Shown in pieces: positions 26,093 through 37,001 of a DNA stretch of 64,000 bases. Every line of letters starts with the position of its first letter. Position 1 is the stretch's first letter. The translations under genes were made by a program, and so were the position numbers. Source of the DNA: Latilactobacillus sakei (lineage in GTDB: Bacteria > Bacillota > Bacilli > Lactobacillales > Lactobacillaceae); NCBI GenBank assembly GCA_002953655.1, contig CP025839.1, positions 372,001 to 436,000 of the forward strand, given 5' to 3'. Below the pieces are notes generated by a model. That model had not been told where the DNA came from, made no database searches, and was given only the letters and a program-made list of their open reading frames with translations.

Positions 26093-26353
26093 AAGGTATT
26101 GACTGTCTTCAATTATATTTCAATAACTTGCTTTGGCACCTACAACCAGTTATGGTTATGGTAGGTAGGTACCTAACTTAATTTGTTGTAGTATTTTATT
26201 GTCAGATATAGTAGAATACCTTTTGTTCGAAAAAACGGCTATTATTTTTAAGTAAGATATTATGTTCAAAAGTCACCGTGTGAAATGGTAACAGGCGATT
26301 ATCACATGAGGGCTTTTTATGTTTAGAAATACCATTAAAGGAGTTATATTGCT
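26093..26353 (+). promoter_or_regulatory. Structured 5' leader of the kimA-like gene
   Basis: An outer helix, AAGGTATT (26093-26100) with AATACCTT (26215-26222), encloses a region where CTACAAC (26140-26146) can pair either with GTTGTAG (26185-26191) or, as part of CCTACAACC, with GGTT-ATG-GTAGG (26154-26165). A terminator-like hairpin follows at 26272-26318. It does not match the ydaO cyclic-di-AMP riboswitch consensus that I know. No convincing promoter was found. Confidence 0.45.
26272..26318 (+). terminator. Attenuator-like hairpin before the kimA-like gene
   Basis: GTCACCGTGTGA and TCACATGAGGGC pair imperfectly (two mismatches, some G-T pairs), followed by TTTTT, 36 bp before the start codon. 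The position suits transcription attenuation. Confidence 0.45.
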
Positions 26354-28183
26354 ATGCAACAGTTAAAACGTTTTTTCATCGGGAAACCATTGAAATCTTC
26401 CGATGAAGGAAACCAGAAATTAGGGCGCTTCAAGGCCTTGGCGATGTTGTCCTCTGATGCATTATCATCAGTTGCATACGGGACCGAAGAAATCGTTGTT
26501 GTTTTAACGACCCTTTCTGCAGCAGCAATTTGGTATTCAATTCCAATTGCGGCATTCGTATTGGTGTTATTGATTTCTTTAACGCTCTCTTATCGACAAG
26601 TTATCCACGCTTATCCAGGTGGTGGGGGTGCTTATGTTGTTTCCAGTGAAAACTTGGGGAAGAATGCCGGCTTAGCCGCAGGTGGTTCTTTACTTGTGGA
26701 TTATATGTTAACCGTTGCGGTTAGTATTTCAGCGGGTGCTGAGGCGATTACCTCAGCGATTCCAGCGATGTATGGGCATCAAGTCGGCATTTCATTTGCC
26801 ATTGTGATTATTTTAATGGCGATGAATCTTCGGGGGATGCGTGAATCAGCGTCATTCTTGATGGTGCCGGTTTACCTGTTTGTCTTGATGATGACCTTGA
26901 TGATTATTGTCGGGTGTTACAAGATTTTCACAGGGGCGATTCCATTCCACGCAACGGCAACCGTTGGGGCTGTTGTGCCGGGGATTTCGATGGCGTTGAT
27001 TTTTAGAGCTTTCTCATCTGGTTCATCTTCATTAACCGGGGTCGAAGCGATTAGTAATGCGGTACCGTTTTTTAAGAAACCACGGGCCACAAATGCTGCC
27101 GAAACATTAGCAATCATGGCTGCTATTTTAGGGTTCTTCTTTGCCGGAATTACCTTCTTGAACTATTGGTACGGGATTGTCCCAATGGAAAAAGTAACGG
27201 TCTTATCACAAGTTGCCCAACATACTTTTGGTAAAGGATTCTTATTCTATATCGTTCAATTCGCAACGGCCTTCATTTTAGCTGTTGCTGCTAATACTGG
27301 GTTCTCAGCTTTCCCAGTGCTAGCTTATAACTTAGCAAAAGATAAATATATGCCACATATGTATATGGATCGTGGCGATCGTTTGGGTTATTCAAACGGA
27401 ATTATCACATTAGCAATCGGGTCAATGGCTTTGATTTTCATCTTTAACGGTGATACATCACGATTGATTCCGTTATACGCCGTTGGGGTGTTCATTCCAT
27501 TTACACTTTCCCAATCAGGGATGTTACGTAAATGGTGGGTTGAACGGCCTAAGAATTGGTTTGGTAAATCAATTGCGAACTTTGTGGGTGCCTTGATTTC
27601 ATTTGCCATTTTAATTATCTTATTTGTTTATCGCTTACCTGATATCTGGCCATTTTTCATCATCATGCCAGTAATGATTTGGATTTTCTACAAGATTCAC
27701 GATCATTATAAGAAGGTTGCACGTCAATTAAGAGTGAGTGCCAAAGATGCTGTCTTACATGATTATGATGGCTCAACAGTCATTGTTTTGGTCAGCAATG
27801 TCACCCAAGTAACCCGTGGGGCGCTTGATTACGCACAATCAATTGGGGATTACGTCATTGCGATGCATGTTTCGACCGATGAAAATCCAGAAAAAGAACG
27901 TGAAATCCAAGCTGAATTTAAGGCTGATTTCCCGAACGTCCGCTTTGTCGATGTGCATTCATCATACCGCTCAATTCAAAAACCAATTGTTCGTTTTGTG
28001 GACATTGTTAGCAAGAATGCCCAAAAACGGAACTTCACGACCACGGTCTTGGTACCACAATTTGTGCCAAGAAAACCATGGCAAAATATTTTGCATAACC
28101 AATCAAGTTTACGCTTAAGAACAGCCTTTGCCAGCCGTGAAAACATCATTATCTCAACATACAGTTACCACTTGAAACACTAA
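26354..28183 (+). CDS. kimA: KimA-type high-affinity potassium importer (APC superfamily)
   Basis: The 609-residue protein has about twelve membrane segments and a ~150-residue cytoplasmic C-terminal domain. It follows Bacillus subtilis KimA (YdaO, 607 residues) closely as I recall it: FIGKPLKSSDEGNQKLG, LSSDALSSVAYGTE near residue 34, YPGGGGAYVVSSENLG near 87, LTGVEAISNAVPFFKKP near 224, and the C-terminal FVPRKPWQNILHNQSS. KimA is a proton-coupled potassium importer inhibited by cyclic di-AMP. Earlier labels would read amino-acid permease. AAAGGAG lies about 11 bases before the ATG, and a structured leader precedes it. Confidence 0.85.
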   Translation: MQQLKRFFIGKPLKSSDEGNQKLGRFKALAMLSSDALSSVAYGTEEIVVVLTTLSAAAIWYSIPIAAFVLVLLISLTLSYRQVIHAYPGGGGAYVVSSENLGKNAGLAAGGSLLVDYMLTVAVSISAGAEAITSAIPAMYGHQVGISFAIVIILMAMNLRGMRESASFLMVPVYLFVLMMTLMIIVGCYKIFTGAIPFHATATVGAVVPGISMALIFRAFSSGSSSLTGVEAISNAVPFFKKPRATNAAETLAIMAAILGFFFAGITFLNYWYGIVPMEKVTVLSQVAQHTFGKGFLFYIVQFATAFILAVAANTGFSAFPVLAYNLAKDKYMPHMYMDRGDRLGYSNGIITLAIGSMALIFIFNGDTSRLIPLYAVGVFIPFTLSQSGMLRKWWVERPKNWFGKSIANFVGALISFAILIILFVYRLPDIWPFFIIMPVMIWIFYKIHDHYKKVARQLRVSAKDAVLHDYDGSTVIVLVSNVTQVTRGALDYAQSIGDYVIAMHVSTDENPEKEREIQAEFKADFPNVRFVDVHSSYRSIQKPIVRFVDIVSKNAQKRNFTTTVLVPQFVPRKPWQNILHNQSSLRLRTAFASRENIIISTYSYHLKH

Positions 28184-28185
28184 TT

Positions 28186-28302
28186 AGAAGTGCGTTCAAA
28201 CCGGTTATGTTCTGAGGAATAGCCCAACAAGGCAAATGATTGCTGTAAGCAATCGTTTGCCTTGTGTAGCTAACCGCAGGAACATGGTTTGAAAAGCACG
28301 TT
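28186..28302 (+). repeat. Intergenic hairpin repeat, copy D
   Basis: Left end AGAAGTGCGTTCAAACC, right end GGTTTGAAAAGCACGTT. ATGTTC pairs with GAACAT inside. The centre is a different palindrome, AAGGCAAA-GATTGCT with AGCAATC-TTTGCCTT. It directly follows the kimA-like gene. Confidence 0.8.
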
Positions 28303-28304
28303 AT

Positions 28305-28350
28305 CAAAAAACTTGACCTTAACCGAAATCGTTAAGGTCAAGTTTTTTTG
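28305..28350 (+). terminator. Terminator after the kimA-like gene
   Basis: AACTTGACCTTAAC and GTTAAGGTCAAGTT are perfect complements around a seven-base loop, followed by TTTTT. Confidence 0.9.
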
Positions 28351-28443
28351 TTGCATTAAGCACTGAGCAAAACTTTTTATTCAGGGTAAAAATTGCTACA
28401 ATAGAAGCTATTAAAGTTAGTACACAACATTAAGGGGCGCGAC

Positions 28444-29250
28444 ATGCGAATATTATTTATTGGTGACACAGTTGGCACAATGGGACAAAAAATGGTGAAC
28501 GAATATTTACCACTTTTGAAACAACAATATAAACCACAGGTTACCATTATCAATGGCGAAAACATCGCTGATGGTAAGGGAATGACACAAAAGGATTACA
28601 AGAACTTATTGCAAGCCGGTGCGGATGCCATTACGATGGGGAACCATACTTGGAATAAGCGGGATATCTTGGACTTTATCGACGATGCTAAAAAGTTAGT
28701 ACGACCAGCTAATTTTCCTAAGGGAACACCGGGGCAAGGTATGACGATGATTAACGTTAACCAAGCTAAATTAGCCGTCATTAACTTGCAAGGCCGCGCA
28801 TTGATGGGTGAATTATTGGAAGATCCATTTGCAATGTTAGATGACATGGTGGCCCAAGTCAGCAAGGAAACCAATTGTATTTTTGTCGATTTTCATGCTG
28901 AAACAACGAGTGAAAAATTGGCATTAGCTTGGTATTTAGATGGTCGGATTTCAGCGTTAGTCGGGACGCATACGCATGTGCAAACAAATGATGCCCGTGT
29001 CTTACCAGACGGGACGGCAGTGTTAACGGATGCCGGGATGACAGGTCCTTATAACGGGATTCTTGGGGTGAAACGCGAAAAAATTATTTCACGGTTTATG
29101 ACGCAACGCCCAGAACGATTTGAACTAGTGACCGAAGGACCTGGTCAATTGAATGGTTGTTTAATTGAAATCGATGATCAAACGGGTCATGCCAAATCAA
29201 TCAAACCCATCCATATTTCACCAGATCATCCATTTGGATCACGCTTTTAA
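28444..29250 (+). CDS. ymdB: YmdB family phosphodiesterase (TIGR00282)
   Basis: The 268-residue metallophosphoesterase has the metal-binding motifs GDTVG at residue 7, NGENIADGKG near 39, GNHTWN near 67 and the late GTHTHVQTND near 176. In Bacillus YmdB hydrolyses cyclic AMP in vitro and influences biofilm and motility choice; its role here is an inference. AAGGGG precedes the ATG. An extended -10 (TTGCTACAAT at 28393-28402) lies upstream. It precedes mutS by about 20 bp. Confidence 0.9.
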   Translation: MRILFIGDTVGTMGQKMVNEYLPLLKQQYKPQVTIINGENIADGKGMTQKDYKNLLQAGADAITMGNHTWNKRDILDFIDDAKKLVRPANFPKGTPGQGMTMINVNQAKLAVINLQGRALMGELLEDPFAMLDDMVAQVSKETNCIFVDFHAETTSEKLALAWYLDGRISALVGTHTHVQTNDARVLPDGTAVLTDAGMTGPYNGILGVKREKIISRFMTQRPERFELVTEGPGQLNGCLIEIDDQTGHAKSIKPIHISPDHPFGSRF

Positions 29251-29271
29251 GAGATAGAAAGGGGCTTGAAA

Positions 29272-31875
29272 ATGCCGCAAAAAACAAAAGAAACGCCAAT
29301 GATGGCCCAATATCAAAAGGTTAAGGATCAATATCCAGATGCCTTTTTATTTTATAGATTGGGTGATTTTTACGAATTATTCAATGACGATGCTGTTAAA
29401 GCATCACAACTTCTAGAATTAACGCTGACCGCGCGCAATAAGAATGCAACAGACCCCATTCCAATGTGTGGAGTGCCCCATCATGCGGCGCAAAACTACA
29501 TTGATATTTTAGTGGATCAAGGTTACAAAGTTGCCATTTGTGAACAGATGGAAGATCCTAAAACGGCTAAGGGCATGGTGAAGCGCGAAGTTGTCCAATT
29601 AGTAACACCTGGGACTGTGATGGACGAAAAAGCCGGTCATGCTAAACAAAATAATTATTTAACGGCAGTCGTTGCACAAGGCGATCAATTTGGCTTTGCC
29701 TACACGGATTTATCCACCGGTGAAATGAAAGTCAGCCAAATCAGTAGTTTAGATGTGCTATTAAATGAAATGTTGAGTTTGCAAACCAAAGAAGTCGTTG
29801 TGAATCATGATGTCCCGAGCGAAGTGGTCCAAGCTTTTGTCCAACAACAAATCTTGGTTTCTTATCAAGATGAAGGCGCCGATACAGCAGAGGTCAGTTT
29901 TGTTTCTCAAAACATCTCACAACCACTAGCCTTAGCTGTCATTAAACAGTTAGTCGTTTATTTAGCAACAACGCAAAAGCGGCACTTAGGCCATTTACAA
30001 CGCGCCCAAGCCTATGAACCTTCTCAATACTTGAAGTTGGATCATTCGGCCAAGATGAACCTTGAATTGACGGCTTCATTACGAACTGGTCATAAGAGTG
30101 GGACGTTATTGTGGTTACTGGATGAAACAAAGACTGCGATGGGTGGTCGGTTATTAAAACAATGGTTGGAACGTCCATTATTGGATTTAAACCAGATCAA
30201 GAATCGGCAAAATCAAGTCGCCAGTTTCTTACAGCACTATTTTGAACGCACGAACCTCCAAGAAGCTTTAACCAAGGTTTATGATTTGGAACGCCTAGCG
30301 GGCCGGGTTGCTTTTGGGAGTGTTAATGGGCGCGATTTGATTCAATTAAAAACATCATTAGAACAGATTCCAAAGATTAAAGCTGTTTTGACAGGCATTA
30401 ATGAAACGCAAGCTTTTGATCAAGCGTTAACGCGCTTGGACCCAGTTGATGATGTGCGGACATTAATTGAAACAGCGATTAATCCCGATTCGCCAATTTC
30501 AGTGACTGACGGTGGGATTATTCAAGATGGTTACGACGAACAACTCGATCAATACCGCAATGCGATGTCTAACGGTAAGCAATGGTTGGCGCAATTAGAA
30601 GCCCAAGAACGAGAAGCCACGGGTATTCATAATTTGAAGATTGGCTTTAACCGCGTTTTTGGTTATTATATCGAAGTTACCCGGGCTAACTTGAGTTCAT
30701 TGCCGGAAGGGCGGTATGAACGCAAACAAACGTTAACTAATGCCGAACGATTTATCACACCAGAACTAAAGGAAAAAGAACAACTGATTTTAGAGGCGGA
30801 AGAACGCTCAACCGCCCTAGAATATGAATTGTTTACCCAAGTTCGGGAGCAAGTGAAGTTACAAATTGAACGCCTCCAAACATTGGCTAAAGGCGTAGCG
30901 GCTTTAGATGTCTTACAAAGTTTTGCGGTCGTCAGCGAAAGTTACCACTATGTTCAACCAACATTAACGACTGATAGTCGTGAAATTGATTTAGTCGATG
31001 GCCGTCATCCGGTAGTTGAAAAGGTATTGGGGCGTCAAAAATATATCCCCAATGCCGTTCAAATGGGCAAAGAGACGGATATGTTATTAATCACTGGGCC
31101 TAATATGTCTGGTAAAAGTACCTACATGCGGCAACTGGCCTTAACCGTCATCATGGCGCAGATGGGCTGTTTTGTACCTGCCAAGTCGGCGCACCTTCCG
31201 GTTTTTGATCAAATTTTTACCCGCATTGGTGCGGCAGATGATTTGATTTCAGGTCAAAGTACGTTTATGGTAGAAATGATGGAAGCCAATCGTGCGATTA
31301 TGAGTGCGACCGCTAATAGTTTAATTCTTTTCGATGAAATTGGTCGGGGAACAGCGACTTATGATGGGATGGCCTTGGCACAAGCGATTATTGAATATAT
31401 CCATGATCACGTTCATGCTAAGACGCTCTTTTCAACGCATTATCATGAATTGACGGCTTTAGCCGATACGTTGACCGCTTTACGTAATGTGCATGTTGGT
31501 GCAGTTGAGGAAAACGGTGAGTTGGTCTTTTTACACAAGATGTTGGCCGGTCCTGCCGATAAGTCATACGGGATTCATGTCGCTAAATTAGCAGGCATGC
31601 CAGAAACGTTGTTACAACGGGCCGATGTTATTTTAGGCCAATTAGAAGATAAACCCAAAGCACCGGTTCAACCGGAAAAAGTGGTGCCAGAACAATCAGC
31701 AACAGCAGCTGTCGAAGAACAGATGGCCCTTTTTGAACCCGAAGTGGCGGCCCCAGTCGATAAGAAAACAGATAAAGTGGTGGCGGCAATTAAGAATTTT
31801 GATTTGATGAGCGCGACACCACTAGAAGCCCTTAATCAATTATATGAGTGGCAAAAACAATTAAATAAACATTAA
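29272..31875 (+). CDS. mutS: DNA mismatch repair protein MutS
   Basis: MutS recognises mismatches. The 867-residue protein has the mismatch-binding [11 protein letters not shown] near residue 27 (Phe-x-Glu motif), Walker [10 protein letters not shown] near 613, and [15 protein letters not shown] for Walker B and signature. A proline-rich tail carries QMALF, which fits a sliding-clamp binding pentapeptide. An in-frame TTG at 29266 lies directly on the AAAGGGG site. The ATG at 29272 has correct spacing and is the start. It forms an operon with mutL. Confidence 0.96.
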   Translation: MPQKTKETPMMAQYQKVKDQYPDAFLFYRLGDFYELFNDDAVKASQLLELTLTARNKNATDPIPMCGVPHHAAQNYIDILVDQGYKVAICEQMEDPKTAKGMVKREVVQLVTPGTVMDEKAGHAKQNNYLTAVVAQGDQFGFAYTDLSTGEMKVSQISSLDVLLNEMLSLQTKEVVVNHDVPSEVVQAFVQQQILVSYQDEGADTAEVSFVSQNISQPLALAVIKQLVVYLATTQKRHLGHLQRAQAYEPSQYLKLDHSAKMNLELTASLRTGHKSGTLLWLLDETKTAMGGRLLKQWLERPLLDLNQIKNRQNQVASFLQHYFERTNLQEALTKVYDLERLAGRVAFGSVNGRDLIQLKTSLEQIPKIKAVLTGINETQAFDQALTRLDPVDDVRTLIETAINPDSPISVTDGGIIQDGYDEQLDQYRNAMSNGKQWLAQLEAQEREATGIHNLKIGFNRVFGYYIEVTRANLSSLPEGRYERKQTLTNAERFITPELKEKEQLILEAEERSTALEYELFTQVREQVKLQIERLQTLAKGVAALDVLQSFAVVSESYHYVQPTLTTDSREIDLVDGRHPVVEKVLGRQKYIPNAVQMGKETDMLLITGPNMSGKSTYMRQLALTVIMAQMGCFVPAKSAHLPVFDQIFTRIGAADDLISGQSTFMVEMMEANRAIMSATANSLILFDEIGRGTATYDGMALAQAIIEYIHDHVHAKTLFSTHYHELTALADTLTALRNVHVGAVEENGELVFLHKMLAGPADKSYGIHVAKLAGMPETLLQRADVILGQLEDKPKAPVQPEKVVPEQSATAAVEEQMALFEPEVAAPVDKKTDKVVAAIKNFDLMSATPLEALNQLYEWQKQLNKH

Positions 31876-31898
31876 TAGTGAACTGAGAGGATTAGATG

Positions 31899-33860
31899 AT
31901 GGGGAAAATTCATGAACTGTCGGAAATTCTAAGTAATCAAATTGCGGCGGGGGAAGTGATTGAACGCCCCGCCTCAGTGGTCAAGGAATTGGTTGAAAAT
32001 GCGATTGATGCCAATGGTACGCAAGTCGATATCATTGTTGAACAGGCCGGTTTACAGATGATTCAAGTGATCGATAACGGCGACGGGATTGAACCAGAAG
32101 ATGTGCCGGTCGCTTTTAAACGGCATGCCACCAGTAAGATTGCAACCCGCCAAGATTTGTTCAAGATTCAATCACTAGGGTTTCGGGGTGAAGCGTTAGC
32201 CAGTATCGCGTCTGTTTCTGATTTAACGATTGAAACGGCAACTGCGGACTCTTTAGGAACCTTCGCCCACTTTAAAGGTGGTGTGTTAGAAGAACAAAAA
32301 ACAAATCCGATTCGACCGGGGACGGCGATTACGGTGCGGGATTTATTCTTTAATACACCAGCCCGGTTGAAATATGTGAAGACTTTTCAAACCGAATTGG
32401 CGAACATTGTCGATATCGTCAATCGACTAGCAATGAGTCATCCACAGATTGCCTTCACGTTAACCAATGATGATCATCTACTTTTAAAAACGGCTGGCAA
32501 TAATGATTTAAAACAGACGATTGCTGGTATTTATGGCGTCACCATGGCAAAGAAACTCTTGGCCGTGAGTGCTTCGGATTTAGATTTTAAACTAACGGGC
32601 TATGTGTCGTTGCCGGAATTAACACGGGCAACGCGTAATTATTTATCGATTTTAATCAATGGTCGGTTTATTAAGAATTACCAATTGAATAAGGCGATCA
32701 TTAAGGGCTATGGCTCTAAACTAATGGTCGGGCGCTATCCAATCGCCGTTTTAGCGATTGAGATGGATCCGTTATTGATTGATGTCAACGTGCATCCAAC
32801 GAAACAGGAAGTTCGGTTGAGCAAAGAAGCTGCCTTGATGACCTTGATTGAAGGGGCAATCAAAGCAAGACTAGCAACTGAGAATTTAATTCCCGATGCT
32901 ATGCAGAATTTGAAACGGACCAAGACGGTAGATGTGGACCAATTACAGATGAATCTGAATCAAATTACACAAGAAAGGCGCCACCCAAGCGGTCCGCTAC
33001 GACCAGTCAGTCCCAAGCCAACGCCAACGGTCAAACCGACGCCACCAGAAATTGCAGAAACTGAAACACCGTTAGCCGCACCAACTGCTAAAACACCGAC
33101 AATTACACCGGAGCGGCCGTTGTTTGAACAGCCGCAGGCACTGGCTAAGTGGGATCAGAAGTATGCGACCGAAGCGGTTGGGAAGCCATTTGGGGACCAA
33201 GTGGTGGACGAAACGGACGAAAGCGCAGAAACTGTGGCCGAACCCACTGTTCGGTTTCCAGAGTTACGCTACATTGGGCAATTGCATAGTACGTTCTTGT
33301 TAGCGGAAGGTGAAGATGGCTTTTATATCTTGGACCAACATGCTGCACAAGAACGGATTAAGTACGAATATTACCGAAAAAAAATCGGGGAAGTCAGCAC
33401 CTCGGTGCAAAACCTGTTAGTACCGCTTGTTTTGGAATATCCAAATAGTGATGCGCTAAAGATTCAGGAAAAAACTGAACTTTTAGCGTCAGTTGGGATT
33501 CAATTAGAAAATTTCGGTCAGAATAGTTTTGTGGTCCACAGTCATCCAACTTGGATTGAACAAGGACAAGAGGAAACGACGATTCGTGGGATGATTGACG
33601 ATGTTTTAAAAGACGGTCGCATTAGTATTGCCCAATTCCGTGAGAAGACGGCGATTATGATGAGTTGTAAACAAGCCATCAAAGCCCACCATCATTTAGA
33701 TGATGCTCAGGCTAAGGCGCTTTTGGCTGATCTAGCGAAGACCGAAAATCCTTTTAATTGTCCGCATGGCCGACCCGTTTTAATTCACTATACGCAAAAA
33801 GATTTGGAAAAGATGTTTAAACGGATTCAAGAACCACATCATAGTTGGGAGGGCGAATAA
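31899..33860 (+). CDS. mutL: DNA mismatch repair protein MutL
   Basis: MutL couples mismatch recognition to strand excision. The N-terminal GHKL ATPase is shown by [24 protein letters not shown] and by [10 protein letters not shown] near residue 95. The C-terminal endonuclease motifs [12 protein letters not shown] near 489 and NCPHGRP near 627 are present, so this is the nicking type found in bacteria without MutH. Two adjacent ATG codons (31896, 31899) are possible; the second has better spacing from GAGAGG. A proline-rich linker of ~100 residues joins the halves. Confidence 0.95.
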   Translation: MGKIHELSEILSNQIAAGEVIERPASVVKELVENAIDANGTQVDIIVEQAGLQMIQVIDNGDGIEPEDVPVAFKRHATSKIATRQDLFKIQSLGFRGEALASIASVSDLTIETATADSLGTFAHFKGGVLEEQKTNPIRPGTAITVRDLFFNTPARLKYVKTFQTELANIVDIVNRLAMSHPQIAFTLTNDDHLLLKTAGNNDLKQTIAGIYGVTMAKKLLAVSASDLDFKLTGYVSLPELTRATRNYLSILINGRFIKNYQLNKAIIKGYGSKLMVGRYPIAVLAIEMDPLLIDVNVHPTKQEVRLSKEAALMTLIEGAIKARLATENLIPDAMQNLKRTKTVDVDQLQMNLNQITQERRHPSGPLRPVSPKPTPTVKPTPPEIAETETPLAAPTAKTPTITPERPLFEQPQALAKWDQKYATEAVGKPFGDQVVDETDESAETVAEPTVRFPELRYIGQLHSTFLLAEGEDGFYILDQHAAQERIKYEYYRKKIGEVSTSVQNLLVPLVLEYPNSDALKIQEKTELLASVGIQLENFGQNSFVVHSHPTWIEQGQEETTIRGMIDDVLKDGRISIAQFREKTAIMMSCKQAIKAHHHLDDAQAKALLADLAKTENPFNCPHGRPVLIHYTQKDLEKMFKRIQEPHHSWEGE

Positions 33861-34405
33861 TGTTTATTTTAGCATCGCAATCACCGCGCCGGCAGGCATT
33901 ACTAAAGCGCGTTGTCAATGATTTTGAGGTACAACCAGCACGAATTGATGAACACGAGACACCACTAACAACACCGGGCGAATACGTCCAAACCTTAGCG
34001 CAACGCAAAGGGGAAGCTATTGCAGTTCAATACCCAACGGCGACCATTTTAGCGGCGGATACGACGATTAGTTTTCAAGGGACGCTTTATGGCAAACCCA
34101 AGGATCGTCAAGATGCTTATGAAATGTTACGCCAATTGAGTGGTCAGACACATCAGGTTTACACTGGGTTGTGGTTGATGCAGGATGGTTTGGTGCAACA
34201 AAAGGTTGTCCAAACCGATGTCACATTTTGGCATTTAAGCACTGCTGAGATTGAACAATATTTAGATCGAAATGAATATACGGACAAAGCGGGTGCTTAT
34301 GGGATTCAAGGTGCGGGCGCACTATTAATTAAGAAGATTAATGGTGACTTCTACAACGTGGTTGGCTTGCCAGTCAGCACTGTTGCAAGAATGTTGCAGG
34401 ATTAA
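33860..34405 (+). CDS. maf: Maf family nucleotide pyrophosphatase (dTTP/UTP)
   Basis: Maf proteins hydrolyse dTTP, UTP and some modified nucleotides. The 181-residue product has [10 protein letters not shown] at residue 6, the AADTTI catalytic motif near 66 and YGKPKD near 77. Its ATG shares one base with the mutL stop, with GGGAGGG just before, so translation is coupled. A TTG at 33845 in the same frame is less likely. Its place with mutSL suggests a DNA fidelity or nucleotide-cleaning unit. Confidence 0.92.
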   Translation: MFILASQSPRRQALLKRVVNDFEVQPARIDEHETPLTTPGEYVQTLAQRKGEAIAVQYPTATILAADTTISFQGTLYGKPKDRQDAYEMLRQLSGQTHQVYTGLWLMQDGLVQQKVVQTDVTFWHLSTAEIEQYLDRNEYTDKAGAYGIQGAGALLIKKINGDFYNVVGLPVSTVARMLQD

Positions 34406-34417
34406 GAGGGGTCAGAC

Positions 34418-34981
34418 ATGGTGAATGTGGCAGTTTTTTGTGGGGCTAGCAGTGGTCGTCGTCCGGTTTATACACAAGCCGCCAGCGATTTAGGCCGTTG
34501 GTTAGTTAAACGCCAAGACCAATTAATTTATGGTGGTAGTCGGGTTGGCTTGATGGGCACGATTGCCGATACGGTTTTAGAAAATGGTGGCCGAGTAGTG
34601 GGTGTGATGCCCGAATTCTTAGATCAACGAGAATTAGCGCATACTGGCTTAAGCGATTTGGTGATGGTTGACAATATGGCCGACCGTAAATCAAAAATGA
34701 TCGAAATGGCCGATGTCTTCATTGCCTTACCAGGTGGGCCAGGCACGTTGGAAGAAATGAGCGAAGTGATTTCGTGGGCGCGAATTGGTCAGCAAGATGG
34801 CCCTTGCATTTTCTACAACGTAGCGGGTTATTATGATTTATTACAACAATTTTTAGCGCACATGGTTGAAGAAGGGTTTTTAACGCAAGCCGATTTTGAA
34901 AAATACTTGTTTACCGACTCTTTAACCGAAATGACAACATTTATCGCGACTTACCAACCACCAAAAATACGCGAATATTAA
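34418..34981 (+). CDS. LOG family protein (TIGR00730)
   Basis: The 187-residue Rossmann-like protein has the LOG signature PGGPGTLEEM near residue 105 and the nucleotide-contact region GASSGRRP at residue 8. Characterised members are nucleoside 5'-monophosphate phosphoribohydrolases that release free bases from cytokinin-type nucleotides or AMP. The bacterial role is unclear. It follows maf by 12 bp and is probably co-transcribed. Confidence 0.88.
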   Translation: MVNVAVFCGASSGRRPVYTQAASDLGRWLVKRQDQLIYGGSRVGLMGTIADTVLENGGRVVGVMPEFLDQRELAHTGLSDLVMVDNMADRKSKMIEMADVFIALPGGPGTLEEMSEVISWARIGQQDGPCIFYNVAGYYDLLQQFLAHMVEEGFLTQADFEKYLFTDSLTEMTTFIATYQPPKIREY

Positions 34982-34982
34982 C

Positions 34983-35025
34983 AATTGGGATTAGGACCGA
35001 GTAGGGCGGACCTGATCCCAATTTT
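34983..35025 (+). terminator. Terminator after the LOG gene
   Basis: AATTGGGATTAGG pairs with CCTGATCCCAATT (one G-T pair), followed by TT-rich sequence. Confidence 0.8.
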
Positions 35026-35033
35026 GGTGAAAC

Positions 35034-35145
35034 GTGCTCTTCACACCAACTTCCTGTGCTTTGCCGACACTTGTCAAATCAACGATTGCATCGTTAATTC
35101 GCCAAGTTAAGCAAATGCTCGGGAGTTATCCGGTGTGAAGAGCAC
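35034..35145 (-). repeat. Intergenic hairpin repeat, copy E1 (inverse orientation)
   Basis: The ends GTGCTCTTCACACC and GGTGTGAAGAGCAC are a perfect 14-bp inverted repeat. Read on the minus strand it aligns with copy D: GTGCTCTTCACACCGG, then GAGCATT, and GCACAGGAAGTTGGTG before AGAGCACGTTTC. Confidence 0.8.
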
Positions 35146-35184
35146 TCTTGGCCAAATCGCTTTGAATCACAACTTAATTTGAAA

Positions 35185-35297
35185 CGTGTTCTTCAAAACT
35201 GGCTGTTGTGCTTTGCACCGCATCGCAAATAATCGACGGGGTCGCTTATTCACGATACTAAGCAAATGCTCGCAGCCAAATCGTTTTGAATCACACT
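35185..35297 (-). repeat. Intergenic hairpin repeat, copy E2 (inverse orientation)
   Basis: Ends GTGTTCTTCAAAAC and GTTTTGAATCACAC are imperfect inverted repeats. It shares CTGTTGTGCTTTGCA and TAAGCAAATGCTCG with E1 and follows it in the same orientation after 39 bp. Its outer end supplies the -35 of the ruvA promoter. Confidence 0.78.
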
Positions 35298-35315
35298 CTG
35301 TATTTATGGTACAAT
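35286..35315 (+). promoter_or_regulatory. Promoter of ruvAB-queA
   Basis: TTGAAT and TACAAT are spaced by 18 bp, with a TG one base before the -10. The -35 lies inside repeat copy E2. Confidence 0.65.
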
Positions 35316-35355
35316 TTAGCAAGCAAATATATGTTCTCGTAAAGTAGGTTAGATT

Positions 35356-35967
35356 ATGTATGAATATTTAAAGGGCTTAGTGACGGCGGTTAATCCCTAT
35401 TACGTCGTTTTGGAAGTCCAAGGAATTGGCTATCAATTACAAGTTGCCAACCCATATCGCTATACGGAATCGATGAGCGAAGTGGTTCAAATTTATGTCC
35501 ACCAAGCGGTACGCGATAACGATATTACGCTTTTTGGCTTTTATGATTTAGATGAAAAACAACTTTTCCAAAAATTAATCAGTGTTTCCGGGATTGGTCC
35601 CAAGAGTGCCTTGGCAATTTTGGCCAATAGTGATCATTCCGGTTTAATTCAGGCGATTATGAACGATGATATTGGGTACTTAACGAAGTTCCCAGGTGTT
35701 GGGAAGAAGACGGCCCAACAGATTGCCCTAGACCTTAAAGGCAAGTTAGGTGATTTAGAACAAAGTCCAACGTTAGTCGGCCAAACGGCAATTGATTTAG
35801 GCAGCCAAGGTGATTCACCTGAATTAAGTGATGCGCTAGCAGCTTTGAGTGCGCTTGGTTATTCCGCACGAGAAGTCAAAGCGATTACGCCTCAGTTAAC
35901 TGATTTTGCAGCGCAAACAACTGATCAATACCTCAGAGAAGGTTTGCGGTTATTGATGAAGAAATAA
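35356..35967 (+). CDS. ruvA: Holliday junction branch migration protein RuvA
   Basis: RuvA binds Holliday junctions and recruits RuvB. The 203-residue protein has the N-terminal OB fold ([21 protein letters not shown]), two helix-hairpin-helix motifs ([12 protein letters not shown] near 78, [19 protein letters not shown] near 113) and a C-terminal RuvB-contact domain. It precedes ruvB by 12 bp. Confidence 0.96.
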   Translation: MYEYLKGLVTAVNPYYVVLEVQGIGYQLQVANPYRYTESMSEVVQIYVHQAVRDNDITLFGFYDLDEKQLFQKLISVSGIGPKSALAILANSDHSGLIQAIMNDDIGYLTKFPGVGKKTAQQIALDLKGKLGDLEQSPTLVGQTAIDLGSQGDSPELSDALAALSALGYSAREVKAITPQLTDFAAQTTDQYLREGLRLLMKK

Positions 35968-35979
35968 GGAGGACTTTAA

Positions 35980-36987
35980 ATGGCAGATGAGCGAATTGTT
36001 TCAGCTGAAAACGACGATTTTGCTGAAGCAAGTATTGAAAAAACATTGCGGCCACAAGTCCTTGCACAATATATCGGTCAAGATCGAGTTAAAAATGAAC
36101 TAGCGGTCTATATTGAAGCGGCCAAAAAACGGGAAGAGTCCCTCGATCACGTTTTACTCTATGGGCCACCAGGCTTGGGGAAAACGACGTTAGCGATGGT
36201 GATTGCCAATGAATTGCAAGTCCAGATTCGTACGACAAGCGGTCCGGCAATTGAGCGGCCTGGGGATTTAGTAGCGTTATTAAATGAATTACAACCCGGG
36301 GATGTTTTATTTATTGATGAAATTCATCGCTTACCTAAGATGGTTGAAGAATTACTTTATTCAGCGATGGAAGATTTCTACATCGATATTGTGGTTGGTC
36401 AAGGGCCCACCGCGCATCCCGTCCATTTTCCATTACCACCGTTTACATTGATTGGCGCGACGACGCGGGCGGGCTTATTGTCCGCACCACTGCGGGATCG
36501 TTTCGGGATTGTGGAACACATGGCTTATTACACGGAAGCTGATTTGATGGACATTGTGCAACGCTCAGCTGGTGTTTTTAACATGTCGATTGTGCCAGAT
36601 GGTGCGTTAGAAATTGCACGCCGCTCGCGTGGGACGCCGCGGATTGCCAATCGGCTCTTGAAACGGACCCGAGATTACGCACAAGTGGCTGACCAAAATA
36701 CGATTGATCAAGCGATTGCTGATCACGCATTAAGTCAGTTGCAAGTTGATATTCGGGGGTTAGACGGTGTCGATCGTAAAATCCTCCAGATGATGATTGA
36801 TTATTATCAAGGCGGACCAGTTGGTTTGAAAACCATTGCCGCCAATATTGGTGAAGAAAACGAAACTATTGAAGAAGTTTACGAGCCTTATTTACTGCAA
36901 ATTGGCTTTTTAAAACGAACACAAAGAGGCCGGATGGTAACGCCAGCCGGGTATGCCCATTTAGGCATACCTTATCCAGAAAAATAG
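35980..36987 (+). CDS. ruvB: Holliday junction DNA helicase RuvB
   Basis: RuvB is the AAA+ motor of branch migration. The 335-residue product has Walker [10 protein letters not shown] near residue 62, Walker B FIDEIHRL near 110, sensor-1 GATTRAG near 163 and a C-terminal winged helix ([17 protein letters not shown]). AAGGAGG precedes the ATG. Confidence 0.97.
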   Translation: MADERIVSAENDDFAEASIEKTLRPQVLAQYIGQDRVKNELAVYIEAAKKREESLDHVLLYGPPGLGKTTLAMVIANELQVQIRTTSGPAIERPGDLVALLNELQPGDVLFIDEIHRLPKMVEELLYSAMEDFYIDIVVGQGPTAHPVHFPLPPFTLIGATTRAGLLSAPLRDRFGIVEHMAYYTEADLMDIVQRSAGVFNMSIVPDGALEIARRSRGTPRIANRLLKRTRDYAQVADQNTIDQAIADHALSQLQVDIRGLDGVDRKILQMMIDYYQGGPVGLKTIAANIGEENETIEEVYEPYLLQIGFLKRTQRGRMVTPAGYAHLGIPYPEK

Positions 36988-37001
36988 AAAGAGGTAACCA
37001 C

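Noticed and set aside
25973-26164. 63-codon open frame between groEL and the kimA-like gene
   Set aside because: It overlaps a repeat end, a terminator and the structured leader, and has no ribosome binding site.
26037-26353. ydaO-type cyclic-di-AMP riboswitch before the kimA-like gene
   Set aside because: The conserved core of that class as I know it is absent, so only a generic structured leader is claimed.
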